Of a DNA stretch of 64,000 nucleotides, positions 19,802 to 26,896 are shown in pieces (position 1 is the stretch's first letter; each line of letters begins with the position of its first letter). The notes below the pieces were generated by a model, which was given only the letters and a program-made list of their open reading frames with translations, was not told the origin of the DNA and made no database searches. The stretch is taken from contig NZ_JACBYI010000003.1 in NCBI RefSeq assembly GCF_019352175.1, forward strand, positions 266,815-330,814. The letters run 5' to 3'. Both the position numbers and the translations under genes were made by a program. The DNA is from Paenibacillus sp. S150 (lineage in GTDB: Bacteria; Bacillota; Bacilli; Paenibacillales; Paenibacillaceae).

Positions 19802-19855
19802 CAACAAAACAGGGATGTCCCTTAAGCCGCTGCACGGCTTGGGAAACATCCCTGC
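19802..19855 (-). terminator. Terminator of the mrp operon
   Basis: On the minus strand an AGCAGGGATGT...ACATCCCTG hairpin of more than 15 pairs, with GCCG/CGGC inner stem, is followed by TTTTGTTG. It starts 13 bp past the mrpG stop. Confidence 0.8.
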
Positions 19856-19868
19856 TGTTGTCATGAGC

Positions 19869-20249
19869 CTATGATGATGAATCTGTCCTGATCCTTTCTT
19901 TCTCCAATACCTCTTTCAGATCATCCTGAATACGGCGGTTCCAGAGCGGAACTCCGGACCGGTAGGCCGCCCGGCCAGTCAGGTGGGCGGACAGAGGCGA
20001 AGTCATAAATACGAAGACGATTCCGAGCAGCAGCTTGACACTGATGAAATCGAGAAAAAAAGCAAAGTAGAGAAAGGCCCCGCTGAGAACACATAACACT
20101 CCAAGCGTGGCGCTTTTGGCTGCGGCATGTGATCTCAGATATACATCCGGCAGGCGGATCAGTCCAACAGAGCTGACGGCACTAAGCAGAGCACCTGTCA
20201 GAATAAGCAATGCGAACACCAGTTCAGCTGCCGTCTTGATCATTTCCAT
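19869..20249 (-). CDS. mrpG: Mrp antiporter subunit G
   Basis: 126 residues with three membrane helices. LLILTGALLSAVSSVGLIRLPDVYLRSHAA is the conserved PhaG/MnhG N-terminal block, given here in shortened form (SSVGLIRLPDVYLRSHAA). The subunit belongs to the hetero-oligomeric Mrp Na+/H+ antiporter. ATG 20249 is preferred because GGGGAG lies 12 bases before it; the ORF opens further upstream. The start overlaps mrpF by 26 bp. Last gene of the operon. Confidence 0.88.
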   Translation of the reverse strand: MEMIKTAAELVFALLILTGALLSAVSSVGLIRLPDVYLRSHAAAKSATLGVLCVLSGAFLYFAFFLDFISVKLLLGIVFVFMTSPLSAHLTGRAAYRSGVPLWNRRIQDDLKEVLEKERIRTDSSS

Positions 20250-20517
20250 ATTCAAACACCACTCCCCTTTCGATATATCTGGCAAGCGCCATGGTTCCGA
20301 TAAAAGAGAGAATTCCGATGAGCAGAATATATTCTATAAAGGCTTGTGTTCTGAACAAGACCGAGAGGACTGCCACCATTGCAAGCAGGTTGATTCCAAT
20401 CGTATCCAGCGCTGCGACCCGGTCAGGCAGCGACGGCCCTTTGACCAGCCTCCAGGCGCAAATAGCAATGGAGATTACCATAATTGATATGGACAGCATA
20501 AGTATAAAGTTAATCAT
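20224..20517 (-). CDS. mrpF: Mrp antiporter subunit F
   Basis: 97 residues with three membrane helices. The conserved LVKGPSLPDRVAALDTIG block of MrpF/MnhF/PhaF is intact and holds the family Asp. It overlaps mrpE by 4 bp and mrpG by 26 bp, consistent with translational coupling. Role: part of the small-subunit module of the Mrp complex in the cytoplasmic membrane. Confidence 0.9.
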   Translation of the reverse strand: MINFILMLSISIMVISIAICAWRLVKGPSLPDRVAALDTIGINLLAMVAVLSVLFRTQAFIEYILLIGILSFIGTMALARYIERGVVFEYGNDQDGS

Positions 20518-20999
20518 GAGCGGGACACCTCCAGAATCGCACGCTCGAACGTGTTGCGGATATTGTCTCTGAACTGTTCAGCATCCCTTATATCCATAGC
20601 GTGAATATATAATGTCCGGTTATCTTTTGAAACCTCCAGCACCACCGACCCTGGTGTTAGGCATAGCAGTGTAATCAGCACAGCCACTTCCCAGTCCGAC
20701 TTCAGCTCTGTAGTGTACATTAGAATGGCCGGACGAATATCCAGCTTCGGCCTAAGCACGGCCTTCACCACAACATAACTGGATACGACCAGTTCACGCA
20801 GCAGCAGGGCAGCCAGCTTAATAATGGCCCATCCCCTGCCAAGATACAAACGTCCGTCGAAGAAACGCCGCAGTCCGAACAGAACAGCGATACCCAGAAG
20901 ATATCCGACGATGAAACCGGATGCCGCCCAGTCATTATTCAAGAACATCCACAAGAACGCTATCATGAAATTCAATAATATTTGAAAGGCCATCTTCAT
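20514..20999 (-). CDS. mrpE: Mrp antiporter subunit E
   Basis: 161 residues, with two N-terminal helices followed by a cytoplasmic domain. The family signature ITLTPGTV appears as ITLLCLTPGSVVLEVS, and YIHAMDI is conserved. It starts one base before the end of mrpD and overlaps mrpF by 4 bp. MrpE is often not essential for assembly but affects antiport activity. Confidence 0.88.
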   Translation of the reverse strand: MKMAFQILLNFMIAFLWMFLNNDWAASGFIVGYLLGIAVLFGLRRFFDGRLYLGRGWAIIKLAALLLRELVVSSYVVVKAVLRPKLDIRPAILMYTTELKSDWEVAVLITLLCLTPGSVVLEVSKDNRTLYIHAMDIRDAEQFRDNIRNTFERAILEVSRS

Positions 21000-22478
21000 C
21001 TACTCCTTCATGACAGCGTTAATGTATTCTGCCGGATCAGCCAGCACAGCTCCGGCTTGAAGAACATATCCGTTCACCGTCTCGGCGCCGACACCCATCA
21101 GAATTACGAGGGTAAACAGCACAGCGGCCGGGGCCATCATCGCTTTGTAACGCAAAGGGTGCACTTCCACTTCGTTCTTCTCGCCTCCCCAGAACACCTG
21201 CTGGAACACTTTGATCAGCGAATACAATACGACGAAGCTTGAAGCCAGCGCAATCAGTGCAAGCGCGGCATGCTGCTCTCCGAAGCCGCTGCGGACCATC
21301 ATCACTTTTCCGGCAAAGCCGCTAAGCGGCGGTACGCCTACAAGCGCAAGTGTCAGGATAAAAAACATCCAGCCCGTCCATGGATACCGGCGGATCAAAC
21401 CGCCCATCTGCCTCAGCTGCTCTGTTCCGGAGGCTGCGATAATCAGTCCGCCCAGGAAGAACAGCAGCGCCTTGGCAATCATATCGTGCATCAGATAGAA
21501 TACTACCCCGTTCAATGAATCCTGGGTCAGGGTCGATATGCCAAAAGCAATAAAGCCCACACTGATCACAATATTATAATTAAAGATCCGGCTTAGATCA
21601 TTGTAAGCCAGCGCCCCGACGGCACCAAGAATCATCGTTGCTCCGGCCATCCAGCCGATCAGCGTATGCGTCAGGCCCGGGTCGTGAACAAAAATCAGCG
21701 AGAATGTGCGCGTGATGGCATACAGCCCCACCTTGGTCAGCAAAGCCCCGAACAATGCTCTTACTGCCAAAGGCGGAGCACTGTATGAATCCGGGAGCCA
21801 GAAGAACAGCAGCAGACCGGCTTTGAGCGAGAATACCAGCAGCAGCAGCACTGCAATAACATTCATAACACCGCCCTGCCCGGCCTCGGCCACACGCATT
21901 GCCAGATGAGCCATATTAAGCGTACCTGTCGCTGCATATAGATAGGCGATTGCCGCTACAAACAAGCTGGAGGAAATCACATTGACGAGTATATATTTTA
22001 ACGTCTCACGCAGCTGGACCTTGGTCCCGCCCAGCACAATCATAGCATATGAGGCGACCAGCAGTACCTCGAAGCATACGAACAGGTTAAACAGGTCTCC
22101 GGTGAGAAAGGACCCGAACACACCGGTCAGCAGGAAATGGAAAAACGTATAGAAGTAAAACCGCTCCCGCTGTTCACCGATACTCGCGAAGGAATAGAAC
22201 AGGCAGGCTGCGCCTACAACCGACGTCGTCAATACCAGCAGCGCCGCAAACATATCAGCAACAAAGACGATGCCATAAGGGGGCATCCATCCCCCCATAT
22301 ACAGCGTTTGAATCCCATTCGTACTTACCTGATATACAATGACTACCGCAACAGCAATATTCATAAATACACTGACTGCACTGATAATACGCTGCAGGTT
22401 AATCCTGTCTTTCAGAAAAATCAATATGACCGCCGTAAATGCCGGAATGAGCAGAGGCAGCACCAGCAGGTTGTTCAT
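21000..22478 (-). CDS. mrpD: Mrp antiporter subunit D (NuoL/M/N-like)
   Basis: 492 residues with about 14 helices. It has the proton-conducting family layout, with the key Glu in FVCFEVLLVASYAM and the TM7 Lys/Pro region LKAGLLLFFWLPDSYSAPPL, followed by TKVGLYA. Homologous to the antiporter-like subunits of complex I. It overlaps mrpC by 4 bp. Required for Na+/H+ exchange. Confidence 0.92.
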   Translation of the reverse strand: MNNLLVLPLLIPAFTAVILIFLKDRINLQRIISAVSVFMNIAVAVVIVYQVSTNGIQTLYMGGWMPPYGIVFVADMFAALLVLTTSVVGAACLFYSFASIGEQRERFYFYTFFHFLLTGVFGSFLTGDLFNLFVCFEVLLVASYAMIVLGGTKVQLRETLKYILVNVISSSLFVAAIAYLYAATGTLNMAHLAMRVAEAGQGGVMNVIAVLLLLVFSLKAGLLLFFWLPDSYSAPPLAVRALFGALLTKVGLYAITRTFSLIFVHDPGLTHTLIGWMAGATMILGAVGALAYNDLSRIFNYNIVISVGFIAFGISTLTQDSLNGVVFYLMHDMIAKALLFFLGGLIIAASGTEQLRQMGGLIRRYPWTGWMFFILTLALVGVPPLSGFAGKVMMVRSGFGEQHAALALIALASSFVVLYSLIKVFQQVFWGGEKNEVEVHPLRYKAMMAPAAVLFTLVILMGVGAETVNGYVLQAGAVLADPAEYINAVMKE

Positions 22479-22810
22479 TCTCTCTCCCCCTTGCTTCCTT
22501 CCACATCATCCATCCCTGCCGAGCGGTATGCCCGGTAGGCCAGTACAATGAAGAATGCTGAAACCCCAAAGCTGATTACAATCGAAGTGAGAATAAGCGC
22601 CTGGGGCAGCGGATCGACATAAGCGTCCGCTTTCTCGCCAAGCAGCGGGGAAGCGCCAGTCTTAAGGCCCGCCATGGTCAGCAGCAGCAGATGAACGCCG
22701 TGAGTCAGCAGCGTCGTCCCCAGAAGGATGCGGAGCAGGCTTTTGGAGAGGACCAGATACACACCAACAGTAAATAAGACACCGATCGCCAGGACAATAA
22801 GGAGTTCCAT
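22475..22810 (-). CDS. mrpC: Mrp antiporter subunit C (NuoK-like)
   Basis: 111 residues with three helices, homologous to NuoK. VGVYLVLSKSLLRILLGTTL and the following LLTHGVHLLLL are the family core. A cytoplasmic loop leads into PLPQALILTSIVISFGVSAF. Overlaps of 4 bp with mrpD and 1 bp with mrpA show tight coupling. Confidence 0.92.
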   Translation of the reverse strand: MELLIVLAIGVLFTVGVYLVLSKSLLRILLGTTLLTHGVHLLLLTMAGLKTGASPLLGEKADAYVDPLPQALILTSIVISFGVSAFFIVLAYRAYRSAGMDDVEGSKGERE

Positions 22811-25668
22811 CAGCTATCCCTCCCGATCGTAAAAATAATATTCATGGTGACACCGATAACCGACAGGTATACTCCCAGATCGAACAGCATCGCTGTGGTA
22901 AGTTCCGTTTTGCCCATAATCGGCAGTTCGAAATATCCAAAGGCCTGGGTAAGGAAGGGAACATCGAACACAAAGGAGCCTGCCCCTGTGAGAAATGCTA
23001 TTGAAATCCCGGCCGCAATTAATTTACGGTAATCGACAGGCAGTACCTTCTCCACAAACTCCGCACCGAACGCAATCGAGAGCAGCACGAGCGCCGCAGC
23101 AGCCATCAGCGCCCCTATAAAGCCGCCCCCCGGATTGTTATGACCGGCAAAGAATAAGTACAGCGAGAATGTAATGATGATCACGAATGCCACTTTGGCC
23201 ACCGACTGCAGCAGCACATCGTTGCTGCGGGCAAAGCGCGGCTTGTTCCCGTCAAGCCCACTCTTCACCAGAGCGGGTTTACTGTCCGGTTCAAGCTGCA
23301 GCTTAATCATGGAATAAATGGCCAGTGAGACAAGTCCAAGCACCGTGATCTCAAACATGGTATCAAAGCCGCGGAAATCAACAAGCAGCACATTAACAAT
23401 GTTTTTGCCGCCGCCCAGAGTATAGCTGTTCTCCACGTAGTAGCTTGAAATGGACTCGAACGGGCTGCTGCCAAGAGCCGCCAGTGCTACAAGCATCATT
23501 ATTACACCGAACCCGATGGAAATTATCAGCTTCGGCAGCTTCAACCGGAATTTGACCTTCTCGCGTGTGAGTCTGGGCAAATGCCGGAAACAGAGCAGGA
23601 ACAGCGTGACCGACACGACTTCGACGATCATTTGCGTAAGCGCCAGGTCGGGCGCCCGGAACAGGATAAAGAGCAGCGTCACCATATATCCAACCATTCC
23701 CGTCAACAGAATCGCCGAAATTCTGGATTTTGCAAACGGAATGGCGAGCGCACCGGCCAGCATGACCAGTACTGCAACCACCTCAAAGAAGGAGATCGGG
23801 GCATATTCCCCTTGGCCAAACGTAATTCCTTCCGTGTACAGCATTGATCCGCCTACTGCAACAATGAGCAATGTAAAGATGTACATAAGATAATGACGCA
23901 TGGAGCCTGTCATATACAGTCCGGTCAACGAACGGGACGACCGTTCTACCAGCCGGATGCTGCCGTCATAGACTTGGTTTAGAGTGTATCCTCCACCCCA
24001 CTCTTTATCAACGAGACTCAGGCGGCCGTATAGACGGTAAACGATTATCCCAAGTATTACAACACCAAGAGTCATCCAGATTTCGGTTGTGAAGCCATGC
24101 CAGAAATAAATGTTCACATAAAAGGGGGAGCTTGCCGCCAGCTGCGGATGAATGGCACTCATCCCCGGAACAATCAGTGTCTTGGACAGCATGTTCGGGA
24201 ATAAGCCAATCACAACGGCCAGCAGTGCCAGGAGGACAGGAGGAAGCAGAAGCCCAAACGACGCCTCGTGCGGTTTCTTATCCAGCTTCTCCGGCTGGTA
24301 TTTGCCGAAGAAGGTATGGAAGACCATAATCATACTGTAGGTAAAGGTAAATACGCTCGCAATCCAGGCCAGAACCGGAAAGATTGTGAAAAACGATTGA
24401 ATGTTAAGGATATCCAGCTCCCTGATATTCAGAACAGCCGTAAAGAACATTTCCTTGCTCAAGAATCCGGCGAACGGCGGCAGCCCTGCCATGGAAAAGC
24501 TGCCAATCATCGCCACTGTGAAGGTCACCGGCATCAGAGATACCAGACCTCCCAGCTTGCGCAGATCGCGGGTATTGGTCTCATGGTCGACAATCCCGAC
24601 CACCATAAACAGCGAACCTTTGAATATGGCATGATTAATCAAATGGAAGAGGGCCGCCGTGGTTGCGGCGGTGAAGAAAACAGCCTCTTCACCCGTGTAA
24701 AACGAAGCCGCTGACCCCATTCCAAGCAATCCCATAATCAGTCCCAGCTGACTGATTGTAGAATAGGCTAACAGAGCCTTCAGGTCCGTCTGCTTCATCG
24801 CCTGGATCGATCCATAGATCAAGGTGATCAGGCCGACGCCCGACACAATCCAAAACCACTCATGTTGCCCCGCGAAGACCGGGCTGAAACGCGCGACCAA
24901 ATATAGACCAGCTTTGACCATAGTCGCCGAGTGCAGATAAGCACTGACCGGAGTTGGTGCTTCCATTGCATCCGGCAGCCAGATATGAAAAGGGAACTGG
25001 GCCGATTTGGTGAAGGCGCCAAGCAATACCAGAAGCAGCGACGGAATGAACAGCGAGTGTCCGCTAATATCACCGGCCTGGCTCCAGATCTCGCGGATGC
25101 TGAAGGTACCTGTCATCACATACAGCATCAGGAAGCCTGCGAACATCGCCAGACCGCCGAAGACCGTAATCAGCATCGACTTTAGTGCGCCGTAGCGTGA
25201 CTTCTGTCTTCGGTGCCAGTAAGCGATCAACAGGAATGACGATACACTCGTCATCTCCCAGAATCCGTACAAGACCATCAGGTTGTCGGACAGCACTGCC
25301 CCAAGCATCGCCCCCATAAATAACAGGAGATACACATAAAACGGGGTCAGCTCTTCCTTGCGTTTGTCCAGATAAAAAATGGAATAAATGATTACAAGCG
25401 TACCCATTCCCGTAATTAATAATGCGAACAGCAAGCTTAATCCATCCAGATGGAACACCAGATCAATACCAAGGGACGGAATCCATGATACAGTCTCATA
25501 TCCGGACTCCCCTCCCTTGATAACCGGAATCCGGCTCAAGAAATAAATGAACAACACCAGCGGTGCGGCAAGTACAAGCCATCCTCTATGGAGCTTGCGC
25601 ATCCTCCCGCGTAGAAGTGCTGTCATCAGGGCCAGAAGAAACGGAACAAGTACGGTTATATGAAGCAA
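22810..25668 (-). CDS. mrpA: Mrp antiporter subunit A fused to subunit B
   Basis: 952 residues. Residues 1-520 are NuoL-like: Glu in YGFWEMTSVSSFLL, and the Lys/His TM7-8 region GAFTKSAQFPFHIWLPDAME followed by LHSATMVKAGLY. A middle MbhE/DUF4040-type part (to about 800) includes FRAPDLALTQMIVEVVSVTL. The last 140 residues are a full MnhB domain (FFAGHNNPGGGFIGALMAAA). In B. subtilis MrpA and MrpB are separate; here they are one chain, and no separate mrpB gene exists. The start is set at the second TTG (25668), 7 bases after GGAGG; the TTG at 25674 touches the site. Confidence 0.9.
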   Translation of the reverse strand: MLHITVLVPFLLALMTALLRGRMRKLHRGWLVLAAPLVLFIYFLSRIPVIKGGESGYETVSWIPSLGIDLVFHLDGLSLLFALLITGMGTLVIIYSIFYLDKRKEELTPFYVYLLLFMGAMLGAVLSDNLMVLYGFWEMTSVSSFLLIAYWHRRQKSRYGALKSMLITVFGGLAMFAGFLMLYVMTGTFSIREIWSQAGDISGHSLFIPSLLLVLLGAFTKSAQFPFHIWLPDAMEAPTPVSAYLHSATMVKAGLYLVARFSPVFAGQHEWFWIVSGVGLITLIYGSIQAMKQTDLKALLAYSTISQLGLIMGLLGMGSAASFYTGEEAVFFTAATTAALFHLINHAIFKGSLFMVVGIVDHETNTRDLRKLGGLVSLMPVTFTVAMIGSFSMAGLPPFAGFLSKEMFFTAVLNIRELDILNIQSFFTIFPVLAWIASVFTFTYSMIMVFHTFFGKYQPEKLDKKPHEASFGLLLPPVLLALLAVVIGLFPNMLSKTLIVPGMSAIHPQLAASSPFYVNIYFWHGFTTEIWMTLGVVILGIIVYRLYGRLSLVDKEWGGGYTLNQVYDGSIRLVERSSRSLTGLYMTGSMRHYLMYIFTLLIVAVGGSMLYTEGITFGQGEYAPISFFEVVAVLVMLAGALAIPFAKSRISAILLTGMVGYMVTLLFILFRAPDLALTQMIVEVVSVTLFLLCFRHLPRLTREKVKFRLKLPKLIISIGFGVIMMLVALAALGSSPFESISSYYVENSYTLGGGKNIVNVLLVDFRGFDTMFEITVLGLVSLAIYSMIKLQLEPDSKPALVKSGLDGNKPRFARSNDVLLQSVAKVAFVIIITFSLYLFFAGHNNPGGGFIGALMAAAALVLLSIAFGAEFVEKVLPVDYRKLIAAGISIAFLTGAGSFVFDVPFLTQAFGYFELPIMGKTELTTAMLFDLGVYLSVIGVTMNIIFTIGRDS

Positions 25669-25739
25669 AGGCAAGCCTCCTTTTCACTCTACTTTTCAAG
25701 TTGTGAACATTGGTACTTACTTCCGGAAGACAAAGCCGA

Positions 25740-26348
25740 TTATAAAGGATCGGTCAGTGTCCCTTCGCAGATATGCAGATATCTTGCCTTACCATCTTGC
25801 TCAATTCTGAACAAGCCATTCTCAAATTCCGTATGCAATTCGTGAAAATATTTTCCTTTGATTGAATCGTTGCCTTCCGGTTCATCGCTGAGCTGGTAGA
25901 CGTCCCCCTTCTTCACCAGATAGGAGATTACGCCTTCTTCATGCGATTCTTCAAGACCGGCGCGCATCCGTTGAACAGCAACAACATGCAGATCCATCAT
26001 CTTCATTTTGCTGATAAGCTCATTGACAAAGTTGCGCTTGGTCAGTTCCTGCCACAGCGTTTGGGCCGATTGCCCGATAATGATCTGAGTGACTTCTTTT
26101 TCTTCTGCTGCTTCAACAATTACGTCCGTTGTCTTGCGTCCCCGGCGTTTGCGGACCATAAACTCTGCCCCGGCTTCCTCGGCCAGACGCTTCCAGACCG
26201 CCATAAACATTTCTTTGCTCTGGTTATATTCATCACTGTCCGAACTATCCACATTGAGCACATATAGCGGCGCCCCGATCATCTCCGATAGCTGGACACC
26301 ACGCCGGATTAAACGCTCCCCGTGCGGACCATAATGAACACATACCAT
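25740..26348 (-). CDS. KdpD-like universal stress domain protein heading the mrp operon
   Basis: 202 residues. Residues 1-130 match the Usp domain of the KdpD sensor (VCVHYGPHGERLIRRG; VTQIIIGQSAQTLWQELTKR with the nucleotide-phosphate loop). The last 70 residues are a hydrophilic tail of unknown type. It is 71 bp upstream of mrpA with no terminator between, so it is probably the first gene of the antiporter operon. KdpD Usp domains in Firmicutes can bind cyclic di-AMP, a potassium/osmotic signal, and a similar job here is a reasonable guess only. An AGGAGG at about 26373 is 26 bases from the ATG and would better suit an ATT codon at 26366 (adding six residues), so the true start is uncertain. 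Confidence 0.75.
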   Translation of the reverse strand: MVCVHYGPHGERLIRRGVQLSEMIGAPLYVLNVDSSDSDEYNQSKEMFMAVWKRLAEEAGAEFMVRKRRGRKTTDVIVEAAEEKEVTQIIIGQSAQTLWQELTKRNFVNELISKMKMMDLHVVAVQRMRAGLEESHEEGVISYLVKKGDVYQLSDEPEGNDSIKGKYFHELHTEFENGLFRIEQDGKARYLHICEGTLTDPL

Positions 26349-26402
26349 AATCTTTTCCTTGTGAATGACCTTCGCCCTCCTGTTAACATGGGCAAGAAAT
26401 AC

Positions 26403-26429
26403 AAAAGGAGCCTACTGGCGTTAGGCCCC
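26403..26429 (-). terminator. Attenuator-like hairpin in the leader of the usp-mrp operon
   Basis: On the minus strand GGGGCCTA/TAGGCTCC with loop ACGCCAG is followed by TTTTGTATTT. It lies about 35-60 bases after the predicted transcription start and 55 bases before the Usp gene, so it would have to be read through. It may be a simple bidirectional terminator or an attenuator. Confidence 0.55.
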
Positions 26430-26465
26430 TTTCTGTTGTTTCAAACCCTTAAAAGTTATAATTAA

Positions 26466-26494
26466 ATTATATCTATTCAGATGCTGATTGTAAA
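26466..26494 (-). promoter_or_regulatory. Sigma-A promoter of the usp-mrp operon
   Basis: TTTACA (26494-26489), exactly 17 bp, then TATAAT (26471-26466) on the minus strand. Strong match to the vegetative consensus, 118 bp before the Usp ATG. Confidence 0.75.
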
Positions 26495-26599
26495 GTTTAC
26501 GGACATGAAAAAGACAAAATTGTTACGATAGCCGGCCGCGTCCACGCGGGCTTTTTGTCTCCTCTTCTTCTCTCAGGCACGGAAGATGGGGTAATTAAT

Positions 26600-26755
26600 T
26601 TTTTTAAGAACACGGAAATATTCGGCCACCGCCTTTTCCTTTGCACTCTGGTTCAGCATCGTCAGCATAGACTCGTTGAGTACTGCATCAAAGCTGTTAT
26701 CGTCAAAAGGAAGCTTCATGGCGTTTCCCTGTCTGACATGGATATTTACAGCTCC
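26600..26755 (-). pseudogene. Fragment of a class I methyltransferase
   Basis: About 52 codons: HVRQGNAMKLPFDDNSFDAV, then LNESMLTML and AEYFRVLKK. This is the motif II-III region of SAM-dependent methyltransferases. The SAM-binding N-terminal part and everything after the RVLK helix are absent. It is joined head-on to a Crp-family fragment. Confidence 0.7.
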
Positions 26756-26896
26756 AAGCAAAAAAACAATTCGCCATATTTCGAAATTCCGTTCAGCAGG
26801 AGTGATCTGGCAGACTATTTGACCGTTGACCGCAGTGCCTTCCACCGCAGGCTGTCACCAGATGGAGCTGTAAATTCAACATATAATGACTGTTAA
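26753..26896 (+). pseudogene. Fragment of a Crp/Fnr-family regulator
   Basis: About 47 codons: NNSPYFEIPFSRSDLADYLT then VDRSAF, the winged-helix recognition region of Crp/Fnr proteins. The effector domain and the end of the helix-turn-helix are missing. The fragment abuts the methyltransferase fragment on the opposite strand, marking a rearrangement joint. Confidence 0.7.
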
